From Acephala macrosclerotiorum (lineage: Eukaryota > Ascomycota > Leotiomycetes > Helotiales > Mollisiaceae), in the NCBI GenBank assembly GCA_014904845.1, contig MU119256.1:186001-250000 (forward strand): a stretch of DNA of 64,000 nucleotides. The letters run 5' to 3'. Shown piece by piece: positions 31,128 to 42,973 of the stretch. A program made the position numbers and the translations under genes. Under the pieces are notes generated by a model. That model saw only the letters and a list, made by a program, of their open reading frames with translations. It was not told the origin of the DNA and searched no databases. Position 1 is the first letter of the stretch. Each line of letters starts with the position of its first letter.

Positions 31128-32468
31128 CACCTCGCCCTCCTCGCCGTCCGCAATGGCCACCACGTAATCGCCACCTCCCGTAACCCCTCTTCAACCCCCA
31201 ACCTCGTCTCCCAAGTTCTCTCTCTCGGCGGAAGATGGCTCACGCTAGACGTTACAAGTCCAGAGAGTGTTTTGAAAGAGAAAGTTGAGGAAGCGATGCG
31301 GGAGTGGGGTAGAATTGATGTTTTGGTTAATAATGCTGGGTATGCGATGTTGGGGGCTGCGGAGTGTTTTAGGTTCGTCTTCCCCTCTTTTTCTCATCAC
31401 TTATTCTAGCTCCCTCGCTTCGATTGGATCAAGGGTGGCGAGAGGACAGACTCTCAGAGGAGAATTGGCTAATAGGACTAAAGCGACAAAGAAGTTCGAG
31501 CCCAAATGGAAACCAATTTCTTCGGCCCCGTCACCCTAACCCGCCTCCTCATCCCCCACATGCGGTCCCGCCGGAGCGGAACAATCGTCCAAATATCTTC
31601 AACCACAGGAATCGAAGCCCGCGCTTCCCGCTCACTTTACTCCGCGTCAAAATTCGCCCTCGAAGGCTTTTCCGAAGCGCTTTATAATGAAATGAAACCG
31701 TTTGGTGTGAGGGTTTTTCTTGTGGAGCCGGGGGCGTTTAATAGTGAGTTTGCGGATAAGGTGAAAAAGCATGAGATGGTGATGCCGGATGATTATAAGG
31801 GAAGTGTGGTGGAGGAGGTTATTAGGGTTGTTGATGAGTGAGTGAATCCCTGTTTGATCTGGAGTTGGGGGGGCCTTTGTCTGTTTGATGTTGGAGCTGG
31901 GGTGCTACTGGCCCAATCTCTTCTTTCTCCGTGCTTCGTAAGTTTTTGTGTTTTGAGCAAACGGCTGATCCGTCATAGGATGAAAGGAGAAAATACGAGA
32001 AACGATGTCAGAAAAGGAGTGAAGGCGATTTGGGATGTGGTTACCAAGACGGGGTTGGCGGAAGGTATGGAAGAGGGGTTTTTAAGGTTGCCGTTGGGTG
32101 TTGATGCGGCGGAACGCTGGGAGGTGGTGGGTGAGCTGAGGAAGAGGACTTGGGTGGGGACGAGGAGGATTTGGGAGAGTTGTGAGTTGGATAAGGGGGG
32201 AAAGTGAGGGAGGATTCACTAAACGGTGGAGAAGTGCAATCAGAGACGGATGATGAATCAGATGTCAACAGACTTGGCCTCTTGATCGACGTCGAGAGAT
32301 TATTGAAATGTATCTATTATAGCTACTTATGAACCTAATTCATAGACATCCACTTACCAGCTGATTCTGTTACCCGCAACTCGCGTTCGCTCTATCACCC
32401 TCGCAGTATCGCCATCCCGGTCTTCCACAAGCAATCACATGCGTAAAGAGAACAAACAAGTTATTGAC

Positions 32469-33111
32469 ATGAAGTTCCTTAATCTCATTACTACTATCCC
32501 AGCCTTCATCACCTCGGCATTCTGCATTCCTACTAACATTAAAGTACCACACTTACTTGAACATTCACAAAACGGTATCTTATCTGTCCGCCAAAGTGGT
32601 TACTGGACCATATGGCCAGATATCCACTATTCGCCCAGCTACGGCCCACCATACTGCTACAACAATTATCCTGAGGAGACAAATCAATGCATACTCACTA
32701 ACCGTATGACGGAGGGTGACCCACAGTGGACTGAGCTCCATTTGTTTAACAGCAATGTATGTCCCCTCCCCCTTCTCCCCACTCTCCCGTCCTGCCCCCG
32801 TTCCGCCCATTTTCCTTTTGCGAAATTCAGACGAAAGAGACAGGAAACGCATGCTCCCAAATCGGACCGACATTTAAGTGCATTCCCATCGGCGGGAACT
32901 CTACGGTGTCCAACCGGGCCGGGAATGGAACATCGACACTGAACCACCATACGTGATGGTCTTCGAAGAGATTCTCGGTGGCTCTAAACTCAGTTGGGCG
33001 CACTCGAATCAGTGGTGGGAGTCATATAACTTTGATAAGACGTATTGCTATAATACTGTTGGGAATAAGGAGTTGTTGCCTGTTTGTCAGATGGATTGGA
33101 CTTGTCGTTAA
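32469..33111 (+). CDS. Small secreted protein, gene model uncertain after the first intron
   Basis: Starts with a clear signal peptide (MKFLNLITTIPAFITSAFC) after a few charged residues of upstream frame. The first exon ends at 32756 and a 74-bp GTATGT..TTCAG intron leads to 32831. The expected frame continues with ETGNACSQIGPTFKC and stops at about 32955, while the neighbouring frame carries on convincingly to 33111 (SWAHSNQWWESYNFDKTYC, VCQMDWTC). The two could be joined by a 66-bp second intron (about 32906-32971, weak GTGTCC donor, GAAGAG acceptor) or by undoing a 1-nt frameshift. The product is rich in aromatic residues and cysteines, like a secreted effector or surface protein. No family recognised. 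It begins 260 bp after the split SDR gene. Confidence 0.55.
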
Positions 33112-34451
33112 GCCGTGTTGGGAAGGAGGGGTAAATGGTGGACGAGGGGGGAAACAGAATAGCAAAGATGATGGAAGTTCCAATCTATACCATTCGAAAG
33201 TATAAAAATGTATAATAGGTGAACATTGGTAAGAAATCTTGTCAACTGCAATCACGCCGCTTCGGGAAAAACAAATCCTATCTCAAGGAGGAGAGAATAC
33301 TTCAAGCAAAGCAAAGAGCAAGAACCAAAAAGGAAATCATCGCAACCATTCTGTTCACAAAACTGAGCAGTTGATTATGTTCAACCAAGTGACGAGGTTG
33401 AAATATGCCCATTTGAGCGGACGCGGACATCCGAATCATTGGGAGTCCTAATACCAGCAACCTGTACGAAATCGAGATCGCAGCGCCGAGAAGAACAAAA
33501 TCTATCGATAGAGTTTGCAAGAAGAGGTTGGAAAGCCATTAGAGTTCCAGTGGCGGACAGGTGATGCGTGAAAAGGTCCCTTAAATTTGCTCGAGAATTG
33601 CGGACCGACTCGGCATTACACCTCAACTCTGTCGTCAACTTTGCACTTGCCATTAGAAGAAACAATTCCAGGCATGAGACTCGACATCCAAATCAGCTGC
33701 CATACTTTCTCGGTCTCCGAATTTGAACACTGTCACTCATCTCGATTCTTCGTACGTACTCGATGCCCAACCCCGCAATCGCGATCGAAACGTGGAGGAA
33801 GGACCTTCTTCGTCAGGAAAAATGAACCAGTTGCCATTTGTAACTGCAGCTTCTCCTCGTCTCAACCGACCATCGTGATGCATACAACGCACACCATGCA
33901 TATGAAATTTGTAAAAAGAATCTTCCCAATGCATCAGATGAGGAATGTAAACGAAGACATAAGATCCCGGACACGTGACCGGGACTTTCAATCTCGGACC
34001 GCTATCTCATAGCGTTCCCGCCATCACACAGCCTTCGTATTCAGCTGATTTCTGTTTTGTACCTTGCCTCATATCACACTCCAAGAATCTGTTTTTAGAG
34101 TGGCTGGACCCCTAATTTGCGCTTCTATTGGTTCAAGTCGTCACCGCAAAGCCCAACATTACTAGATGTAGTGAAAAGGCATGAAACGGTAGTTGATTAA
34201 GCCCTGGGCTGTGGAGACGCTCGGATTCCGGACCCAGCCTTTGTTTCCTTTGAACACAATGTCGCGTAAAGGGGAGATACGGCGGTGAGTGGTATATATG
34301 GCACCTGTCCCAGCGGGAAAGTTGAGTAGTATCCCACAGTCCAATTCCGATATTACCTCCTTGAATCGATTTCGTTTTCTCTCAAGCCAGCAATCGAAGT
34401 CGCCCAACCCTCAATACTGGCATCTGATATCTCCCTTCGTCGTATCTCATA
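33112..34451. other. Intergenic 1.3 kb, no gene recognised
   Basis: Overlapping short frames on both strands without motifs. The right end is the promoter of the PLP-enzyme gene. Confidence 0.45.
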
Positions 34452-35624
34452 ATGTCGGAACATCCATGGAGTCGCACACCGCTGATAGAGTCTGAGCCGT
34501 TGTCGAAGATCGCTGGATGGTATGTCTTTCCAATCTCCCACATCATGCATCCCTAACACCGTCGCAGTAGAATATTCCTCAAGCTTGAAAACTTCCAGCC
34601 TTCAGGATCCTTCAAATACCGAGGTATCAGTAACCTGATGCAAAGCGCAACACATGGGAAGCCCTCATCAGAACTCACCAACCTCCACTACTACTGCTCA
34701 TCTGGTGGAAATGCTGGAATCGCATGTGCCACAGCAGCAAAGTCGTGGGGCTACCCCGCAACAGTCGTCGTACCCACCGCCACATCTCCTTTTATGGTAG
34801 CAAAGCTCCAAGCTCTAGGAGCAGACGTTCATCGGGTCGGTGCCTCTTGGGTTGACGCCGATCGACATCTGAGGGAAAACTTGCTGTCTAAGAACCCCAA
34901 TGGATTCTACGTCCCTCCTTTCGACAATCCAATTATCTGGGAAGGCGCTTCATCGATGCTAGAAGAGGTCTATGAACAGATGCCTGACGATGGAACGTTC
35001 GATGGTGTTGTCTGCAGCGTTGGGGGCGGTAGCTTGCTGACCGGTATCATGATGGCCATGGAGAGACATCCTCGCAAAGATTGGAAGATCCCACGAGTCC
35101 TAGCTGTCGAGACCCAAGGAGCAGACAGCTTGAATGCGAGTCTGAGAGGGAACAAGCACATCGCTTTGCCTAAGATCACCAGCATAGCAACATCCTTGGG
35201 AGTTGTCCGGGTTGCATCGAGGGCTTACGAGCTCGCACAGCTTCCGAATGTCGACAGTTTTGTGCTGAGCGACGCAGAGGCCGCGATGGCAGCAGTCAAG
35301 TTTGCCGAGGGCGAAGACATGCTTGTCGAGATCTCTTGTGGTGCTAGCCTAGCGACAGTGTACAATGGCGCTCTGAGAAACTCAATGGGTCGGAACTTGA
35401 GCAATGAGGAGTGGCGCGAGAAGAAGATCGTGGTGGCCGTTTGTGGTGGGAGCGACGTGACGACGAGGCTACTAGACGATTATCGCGAGAGATTTTCTGC
35501 GTCAGTACCTTGGGCGAGTGGCAGACGCGAGTTTTTTCCTGAGATTCCTGCGAGTCCAAGTCGGCCAATCGGTATCATAGCGAGGACTCCAGCAAGGCGG
35601 CCGACGATATCGATATGCGTATGA
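34452..35624 (+). CDS. PLP-dependent L-serine/threonine dehydratase-like enzyme
   Basis: Exons 34452-34519 and 34568-35624 (48-bp intron) give 374 residues. The intron removal yields LKLENFQPSGSFKYRG, where the lysine in SGSFKYRG (residue 39) is the PLP Schiff-base lysine. SSGGNAGIACA binds the substrate carboxylate, SVGGGSLLTGIM holds the phosphate, and VCGGSDV lies at the end of the catalytic core. This is the fold-type II serine/threonine dehydratase group (yeast Cha1 relatives), which deaminates L-serine or L-threonine to pyruvate or 2-oxobutyrate. The C-terminal 40 residues (SGRREFFPEIP and on) extend beyond the core and have no known domain. Probably cytosolic. Downstream is a C6 regulator on the opposite strand; no evidence links them. 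Confidence 0.88.
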
Positions 35625-36055
35625 AAGAGTAATGTTTAATAAAAAGCGAGAATCCTTGAATATGCTCTTTTTCGTTCATGATCTGTGACTGAACGTTCGA
35701 TATGCTAATGATGAACCCGGCGGTCGCTCCTCAACGTGGTGGGCTTAGTTTGAGCGCTTCGAACTCCTAAAAAGGGTGAGGGTGATCGTCCGCCCTGGCC
35801 TGGAACTAGCAATGCAAGAATGAATGCCCTTTTTTGCGACTTGCAACAAAACCTGAACGCACTCTATTTGGAGTAGATCATTGGCTGTGAAGGGCGCTAA
35901 GCATACATGGTGTTTGCCCTCTCGGGATTTGATGCTGTCGGCGAATCACTTTCGCGGTCAGACGCCGGCTTTGCCCCTTCTCACCCGCGAGTATGTGCTA
36001 CTGACGGCATATTTCTGATTTTGAATGCGGACAATGACATTGTGCATAGCTACGT
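35625..36055. other. Intergenic, convergent 3' ends
   Basis: Lies between the dehydratase and the C6 regulator. No open frame with support. Confidence 0.45.
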
Positions 36056-38612
36056 TCAAGGACCTTCGTTATAGAAATAAGTAGACCCTGGTGCGCCAAA
36101 CAACGTCCAGTCATCGATTGTGAACGCCCAATCTTCCGGAAGCTGGTCGAACATCGAGAGGTCCATACCTTCCAAGCTGTCGAATCCAAGGTTGTTGTTC
36201 ATCTGAAGGTTCATAGTCTCAGTGCTGATTGGCGTCTCGAAAGTTCCTGTGGCTGGCCTCTGAGCTGTATCGGGGACTGCAGTGGCGAGTTCGGGTTGAC
36301 CGTTCTTCTCTGGAGTTATCGAGGTGTCGACGTGCAGGCGGGGTCTCTTGTTCGGCGATGCAGACATCGAAGCATAGTCAAATACCTTCCACATCAGTGT
36401 GGCGTCGTCTTCTGCCAAACCAACTCTTTCAGTTTCTACTGCTGGAAGGATACCATCGTAATCGTCCTGGGAATAATAAAGAGTGTGGCGATGGCGTAGG
36501 CGGGCCGCGAGCTCTTCGACCACTCCAAGCAGCTCATGAATGCTGTCCCAATATTGCGATAATTTTCGCAAGAATCGTATAGCGTTCCGAAAGCTTAGTC
36601 TGGCTGCTGCTGCAACATCCGCATGTTTGGAAAGCGTATGCTCAAGCTGTATCGTGGCCGCGATTGCCGTCAGATACCCAATGAATGGGTCGTACAACAT
36701 CATGCCGGCTTCATCCATCTCATCTAGGAATCTGATGATCCATCGCGAATGGATGAGTGAACTTTTGTAGGACTTCTGCAGAAAACTAGGAGGCACTTTT
36801 CGAATGACATGCTTCAACTTAATGAACATGATAAAAGGATGATGTCTGTAACCGATCAGTGGATTTTCGTCCTCGTTCTAGCTAGCCGTAATACGTACAT
36901 GCAACATTGTATGGACATGTAGGTCAGTTGGAAGCACAGCCATGACGCAAAATACGGGCGAAGAAGAGGTTCATGAATCGCGCGACGCGGAAAGTTGACC
37001 TCGCGATATCGATGAGTTGAGAATTCTAGAAGTACCTGTTAGTCTGGGACAATGAAGGGATCTCGGGTAGGGGCGCTCCTACCAGGCTCGAAATCGGCAA
37101 ATCTGTACTCTATTGTAGCAAGTTCTGAACCAGGATGCCACGGTGGAGTCGTACTCTTGCTCGTAGTACCAAAGACATAGCGAATGGCATCGTCCCACAT
37201 CGTATACACACCAATGATGAGCGCCGCAATGTCCTGATCTTCGTCCGAGTGCTCGATAGCTGATCGACCGTTGGTACTGACAATTGAGGTCGCAGCCTTG
37301 AGCGACCTTTCTTTTTCGGATGTAGGCTTGCGTAGTAGAAAGTCTCTGTATGTCAACACAGGTGACACTGCTCGAGTGATGCTGAAAGTCCGGTCTAACA
37401 TGAACAACGTCCAAGTGCAGCGCACAGCTTCTTCAGATCCAGTCTTTGTTCCATCGTCACTATCGATTAACAGGTATCCAGCCGACTGAGCAATTCGGAT
37501 GCCCAAGGCGACTTGAGTGTGGGCTCTTTGAACGCGTCCATCGGCAAAATCAACCTGTGCCAGCAAGCAGAGCCCTTGAAGGTAATGCAAGCCAGTACGG
37601 CCTTCTCCATACATATGAAGAAGATCTTGCCACGATTTTCCTGTCAAAGATTGGATCCAAGATTTTGACTTCTCTCGGTCTGCCCAGAATGGATGAGAGG
37701 AGCAACGGATGCTGAGCGCTAGCATGGGATCCAGTACAATTGGACTGAGGGGTCGGTGGGCGCCAATCAGAGATTTCTGACACAAAAGACTATGTGTCAG
37801 AATGCTGGAGTCAGCATATTGCAAATATTTCGAGCAGAATGTCCCAGGTACGCTGAGACATTCAGGTCTCAAGAATCTCCGTAGGGGATGAAGGTCTACG
37901 AGCATCTCTCTAAGATGACCAACTTACCTATATGGTTGACCATGGAAACACTTGAAATATGTCATGATCCCATCCTCTACTACGGCGGGAGGTAATGTCT
38001 CTGCTCCAGACAGACTCCGAAGGCCAGTCTCCTGCCTGTTTGAAACATTTGGAACGGAAGCGGGCATGTTCTGCCGAGCTCCAAATTCGTCGGAGAAAGT
38101 CCCAGGCACGACGGGTGGCTGAAATCTATTCGGCGCATTTCCAGAAGCAGAAGGATGAGCGGGGGCGGAAGTAGTCCCTGGCGGACCTCTTCTAGAGGAG
38201 GGTAAGCACATGATCATATGCCTTCTCTATACCACTCACTGGACAGAAGCCGCAAGCTCTTCTAGCTTTTGCTCTATAGATCCGAATCTCCTCGATACCT
38301 TGGGATATTAGTGACTTCACTTCTCTAACACGTTGATACGCCTCACCTCGTCTTCGTTTGGAGCAACTCCGTTTTCCGCATCGAGCCTCGGACGCTTGCG
38401 GGAAGGGGCTTCCATCGCCTCATAACTGCAAGCTTGATCCAGTCTCTTACAAATCGAGCACTGCGGCTTCTCGCCCGGGCATTTCGACTTCTTCCGCCTG
38501 GGATTGTCAGTGTTACGGTCGTACATTCGGAGGGGCGGGGCGGAACTCACCGGCAGTTTACACACGCCTGTCGTGTCCTTCTGATGGGATCAGGTCCCTG
38601 ATCAAAAGCCAT
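36056..38612 (-). CDS. Zn2Cys6 transcription factor with fungal_trans domain, seven exons
   Basis: Exons (right to left) 38612-38551, 38497-38347, 38298-38240, 38191-37928, 37789-37083, 37025-36899 and 36845-36056 all agree in phase and give 719 residues. The first intron sits inside the zinc cluster, which after splicing reads ACVNCRRKKSKC (C17, C20, C27) followed by QCSICKRLDQAC. Exon 3 encodes a heptad-like helix (FGSIEQKLEELAASV), a probable dimerisation coiled coil. YFKCFHGQPYS, ALSIRCSSHPFW and YLQGLCLLAQVDFADG are in the fungal-specific transcription-factor homology region. The tail is acidic and rich in aromatic residues (DLSMFDQLPEDWAFTIDDW), a plausible activation domain. The 138-bp intron 37790-37927 is the least certain: several acceptors exist, and I chose the one giving HGQPYSLL. 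Targets unknown. Confidence 0.8.
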
Positions 38613-39176
38613 ACTGTCACCGTCCCAGTATAAGTTCTTGCTTTTGAATGTCCGACATGTTTGGGGAGAAGATGATGGTAATGTGAGTCCGTTTCGTGAA
38701 ATGGGATTATGAGTTTTTGGCGCTAGTCTAGGACGGTGTAAGCGCTCCCCGCAGAACCCTGGAGTGGGAGAAGGGTAGACGAGCACGTGCTTCTAGACAA
38801 CGCCTTCCTTTTGATTCTTTCCAAGTTATTACGGTCTCATTCTCTACTGTAGAACGGGATTTCTTGGGAATTCGAGTGAAATCAAAGGTTCGGGTTGTTA
38901 GGCTTCACGTCAACTATATATTTCAACCTTCCAGTCTGTCTTGAACATTATTACAGGCTGGGCTGGGCTGTGGCACGATGCCTACCACATCTAGTGAACT
39001 GGCATGATTTGGCAAATAATACTTTGCTCAGAGAAGCGTGCTCAAGAAAGTCTGGCCAGGAAAAGAACGCTGGACCTTTCTTTTCACCATCACTCCTTTC
39101 CTCGAAACAGCGGCGCCATACAAAGGTTAGACAGACATCAAATAATACAATCCTATGTTCATCATATCGGTCCATA
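38613..39176. other. Promoter of the C6 regulator and 3' region of the SDR gene
   Basis: No gene supported. Open frames on the plus strand that run into the SDR gene are antisense shadows of it. Confidence 0.45.
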
Positions 39177-40061
39177 CTAATAAGTAGCTGGCAACTCCCC
39201 CAACCTCCCCCCATCCGGCACAACGATACACCCATCCAAATAAGCACCACCCCTACTCATCAAATAAATCGCCGTGCCCGCCATATCCTCCTCCTTCCCA
39301 CTCCTCTCCAACGGCGTAATCTTCCTATCCAACCCCCCCTCCTTCGTCGGATCACCTCCCTTAAACGCAGCCTGTTCAGCCGTCATCTCACTCGGAAACA
39401 TTCCCGGCGCAATACCATTGACTCGAATTTTATAATCCGAAAAGTAGGTTGCGAGCATTTTGACCAAATGGTTGGTGCCGGCTTTGGATGCGGAGTAGGA
39501 TACGCCTGCTGCGATGGCGCGGGAGAATCCGGCGATGGAGGAGGTTACTATTATGTTTGATTTCTGCTCGACATTGCCGCGTTTGTTCCCTTCGTCGAGG
39601 AGCTCAAGGAAGGCGAGAGTCGTGTAGAAAACTCCTGAAACGTTGACGTGGAATGCTTGAGTGAAGTCTTCAATACTCGGTTCCCACATCGCGTCTTTGA
39701 ATTCCTTGACTGTTGGTTTACGATCTTTCGGCAAGGAAGTCTTAGAGATATCGACGCCAATGATACCGCTATTGGCGAAGAGGACGTTGATAAATCCTTG
39801 CTCTTTTTGGATCCGCTCAGCTACGGAGGAGAGAGAGAATTTGGAAGTTACGTCTCCAACGATGGGGATTATAGTTCCGTTGATGCCTTGGGAGGCGGCT
39901 TTCTTGAGGGTTTCTTCGCGGCGGCCGATGATGTAGACTGCTTTTGCTCCGTTAGCGTCTAGGGCTTTGGCGACGTAGAGACCGAGGCCGCTTCCTCCGC
40001 CGGTGATCACGGCGACCATGCCTTTCACTCCGAAAAGGTTGTTGATATCGAGGTTGGACAT
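39177..40061 (-). CDS. Short-chain dehydrogenase/reductase
   Basis: An intronless frame of 294 residues, normal for a classical SDR. VAVITGGGSGLGLYVA is the NAD(P)-binding loop (TGxxxGxG). GDVTS is the adenine-ring contact, FANSGIIG replaces the usual NNAG, and SSIAGFSRAIAAGVSYSASKAG holds the catalytic serine and Tyr-x3-Lys. NGIAPGMFPSEM is the PG motif, and YLDGCIVVPDGGR is the C-terminal end typical of 3-ketoacyl-reductase-like SDRs. GRREETL after the second strand suggests NADPH preference (inference). The C6 regulator gene lies 560 bp away, transcribed in the same direction, and could regulate it, but nothing in the sequence proves this. Substrate unknown. Confidence 0.9.
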   Translation of the reverse strand: MSNLDINNLFGVKGMVAVITGGGSGLGLYVAKALDANGAKAVYIIGRREETLKKAASQGINGTIIPIVGDVTSKFSLSSVAERIQKEQGFINVLFANSGIIGVDISKTSLPKDRKPTVKEFKDAMWEPSIEDFTQAFHVNVSGVFYTTLAFLELLDEGNKRGNVEQKSNIIVTSSIAGFSRAIAAGVSYSASKAGTNHLVKMLATYFSDYKIRVNGIAPGMFPSEMTAEQAAFKGGDPTKEGGLDRKITPLERSGKEEDMAGTAIYLMSRGGAYLDGCIVVPDGGRLGELPATY

Positions 40062-41321
40062 CTTGATTGCTAGCTGATTTTCGTGACGTCCTACACTGGA
40101 AAGAGGGAGACTCTTGGATTGATGTTTGACACTTGTGAGGTGAGGATATGTCTATAAGGATTAAACGAAGCTCGACAACTTGATGTGCACTCAAACACGT
40201 TACTCCTGGTTTGTAGAATGACGAAATCATCATATTGCATTGCATCATAAAATGTACTTGCGGGCCGAACCGAGCCGAAACCCCCACTCCTGAGTTAGGC
40301 TTTATCAGAATGCGCTCTACCTAGGCAGCATGACTTTGGCGAGTCTTTTGAATAATTCTAGTAGAACAAATCACCGCTAGTGTACTTTTTTTTATCGACA
40401 ATCGGACAACTTGAGAACACGGACACTGGAGGCAGTAATTGAGACTTAGAAGCAAGGCATCGTTAACAATTCAAACTGAAAGCGAATGAACAAGACACTT
40501 GCTTCATGGCTGTGCATTGAATGAGCGACAATGGTGAGGAGAGTATAACATATTCACTTAGCAGAGAGTGATGGGAACAAGCAAAGAAGAACTTCAAAAC
40601 CAACTGGGAAGTAAGGGACCGGGATGGGATGGTCAGCTGTGGTTGGGGCCTTTAGTACAGTACTTTTGAGCGATGATTTGCTTTTGGAAACGATGATTTG
40701 AAAATTAAAGGTTTATTTGGAAAGAAATCTGCTCCAAATCTTTAGTTAGGTGAGGCATTCAGTATTCTCGCTCGCTGAAATGGAAAAGAAACACAACTGC
40801 ACCAATATGCCAACCAAGACGGCCTGAGTGCTACCGATGTGATAGGTTGGAGTGGTGAGATGAGACGTTACTCTCAACCACATTTGCAGAAGTGAAAGAA
40901 ACGGACGCAATCCAAATTAAGCCTTGCTCAGGTGAGCAATCTCTTTGGTAGTCTTGTGATTTCAGGTAGTTGTCGGTAGGCGGTGGCATCTAGATGTGGT
41001 ACCGCCTCGGAACCCATATATGCAAGCAGACGCCCAAGCAAACATAACCCACCATGAGTGGATGTGTAGTGGGCGCTCCGCTCGGGTTCAAAAAAGTTGA
41101 GCGTTGATAATGCGCCCCCACTTCCACTGCTGTGGTAGTCCACACTTTGGATCATAATTTCGAAGGTGACTATCGAGGCCTCAAGGAGTCAGCAAAGTCG
41201 CACCGATAAGTGACAGCGCGGTCCTATTTCCGATTGAAGTTCATGAACTTGGTCGAACACCATAGAGCCCTGTGAAGGCCGTCTCTCCCATATCATTACC
41301 GCGACGACAGCTAGTCTTACG
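40062..41321. other. Intergenic 1.3 kb, no gene recognised
   Basis: AT-rich patches and a TTTTTTTT run near 40387, short frames only. A 75-codon minus-strand frame near 41155-40928 has no motif. Confidence 0.45.
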
Positions 41322-42973
41322 ATGCGTGGGATACAAACATTATGTGCTCTCATCGTGGCTGCCGATGTCACAGCTACCAACGTGCATGTGGACTTCACAC
41401 AAGCATGCTGGACAGTCGTGAATGAATCTATCGCAACGGACTCATCGCTCGCCAACGAGTCCTAACTGCAGTGCGGGCAATCATACTCGCCATCAACGCT
41501 GCCAGCACTGAATGTCAACATTTCTCTACCCGTCTGCCTTGAACGATGGCCTGGCTGGCAAATATCAAATGTCAAGGTGTTGAACCAGTGGGTGGGACCC
41601 CTTGCAGGCTTTCTGCTCCCAGCAGTCGTCTTCGTCTTAGTCATTCCTCGAAACTACCGAGTGCCTCGAGGGGATGCACTCTTCAACCACCACATCATCG
41701 TCACCTTTCTGTGGTTGATCTTGGCATTCTTCTTGCTGGTCTTAGACGTCTTGATATGGATTATGATGGTGTTGGGCTTGCTGGGCCGATCATAGTTGGT
41801 GCATTCGACGAGGGTCTTAAAGACTGGAGGATATTGAGAGGCATCGAGAAGGCCGGTGCAAGGTATCCTCGAGCAGAAGCAAGCTATGCACTTGCTGTGA
41901 CTCTAGTCGGAACTTTCAAGCCCCGAGAATACTTGGGACATCGACAGCCGAATGATCTCGTTGATGACGTTGTTGATCAGATCTGTAACGCGTCTGATGC
42001 CTCCAAGACCAAAGAGAAATTGTGCCAGCTGCTCGGCCAGCAGATGCCCTATGGCGTCCAAATCGGAGCTCCTGTTGTGTTCTATCTTAGCGCGTACGCC
42101 TACTCAATTTTTGATGCCGATTCAAGGTTGGGTGACAATGATACCGCTCACGCTATCGCGTTCGGTTTGTGGTATGGGCTGATGGTCTTGACGGCTACCT
42201 CGTGCTGCTGTGCCCCGGACTTGAATGATCCGTCGGCGATCGAGAGCATTTTTGACATACCTCATGTTGAGAAGCTAAAGGAATTCTTGAGAAGTTTCTT
42301 TTCGCCATACGAGTCACAGCACCGCTCCGTCTGGATCTTCAATCGACCTCGATGTGCTCGGGGTAGGGTAAACGAAAGTATCGTTGACGCAGGGGACATT
42401 GGCAGCGACGAAAAGCTAATCCATCCTAAGATCAGGTCCATTCTGAATTCCAAGGGGTTCAGTACACTTTCTTGCCTTCTTGCAATCACGGTTGTTTCAA
42501 TCATCTGTGGTCTCGCATTCTCGATCAGTTACTTCACGCCCAGAGTCGGGTACGACTGTCGGGCGACGACCATTCTATGCTACGGGATTTCTCAGATCGT
42601 CCTCATCATCTGCTGCTTCTACCACAATGAGGATGATGATAAAAAGACACACTGGGTCAAATGGCCGGTAGATGTTCTGGCAACGTTACTATTTGCTTCC
42701 TCCGTCTTTGTAGCCATCGGCGGTACAATCATGCAGCTCCTTGGAGTATATCGAAACTGTATATGTAAGGCAGGATTAAAGTTTTGGCTCAATCAAGCGC
42801 GTGGAGTCGTGGTGCTGTCGAGTGATACCCAGGAGGATCGAGATCTAGCTCGCCTGTGGATCAAGATAGGAGCGATCGGAATCTCGTATATTAGTATCTT
42901 TTGCATCCTAGGGTTGGGTTATTTCATAAGAATGAAATCCAAAATGAAGGGGCAGATCGAGGCACTGAGATGA
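41322..42973 (+). pseudogene. Multi-spanning membrane protein gene with a nonsense codon and a frameshift
   Basis: The reading frame starts at ATG 41322 with a signal peptide (MRGIQTLCALIVAADVTA) and continues VHVDFTQACWTVVNES. It meets TAA at 41463-41465 and continues sensibly in the same frame with LQCGQSYSPS, LPVCLERWPGWQISNV and LNQWVGPLAGFLLPAVVF. Around 41775-41790 the coding signal jumps to the next frame (GLAGPIIVGAFDEGLKDWRIL), as a single-base loss would cause, and stays open to 42973. The rest has repeated membrane segments (SIICGLAFSISYF, DVLATLLFASSVFVAIGG, GISYISIFCILGLGYF). I recognise a fungal-specific integral membrane protein type with a cysteine-containing lumenal N-terminus but no function. 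The long frame alone could be mistaken for an intact 475-residue protein starting at 41546; its first 75 residues are out-of-frame nonsense. Confidence 0.75.

Larger units (their letters stand above)
25784..32207 (+). pseudogene. Short-chain dehydrogenase/reductase gene split by an LTR retrotransposon
   Basis: The host gene is 25784-25851, then (after the insertion and one copy of the 5-bp duplication) 31133-31372, 31484-31837 and 31979-32207. Without the insertion these pieces total 891 nt, an uninterrupted 296-codon reading frame with two introns of 111 and 141 bp. SDR signatures are present: TGCSSGFG (cofactor loop, in the short left piece), NNAGYA, YSASKFAL (catalytic Tyr-x3-Lys) and VEPGAF. 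The break falls inside the codon for the residue after GFGFH. Read into the element, the protein would end after about 25 LTR-encoded residues, so the gene should be dead in this strain. The coding parts show no extra stop or frameshift, meaning the insertion is young or the rest is still under constraint. A classical SDR acting on small carbonyl or alcohol substrates; exact reaction unknown. Confidence 0.9.

Noticed and set aside
41546..42973. Intact 475-residue protein starting at 41546
   Set aside because: The first 75 residues lie out of frame with the true N-terminal exon, whose signal peptide and membrane segments read in the frame from 41322. Called a pseudogene instead.
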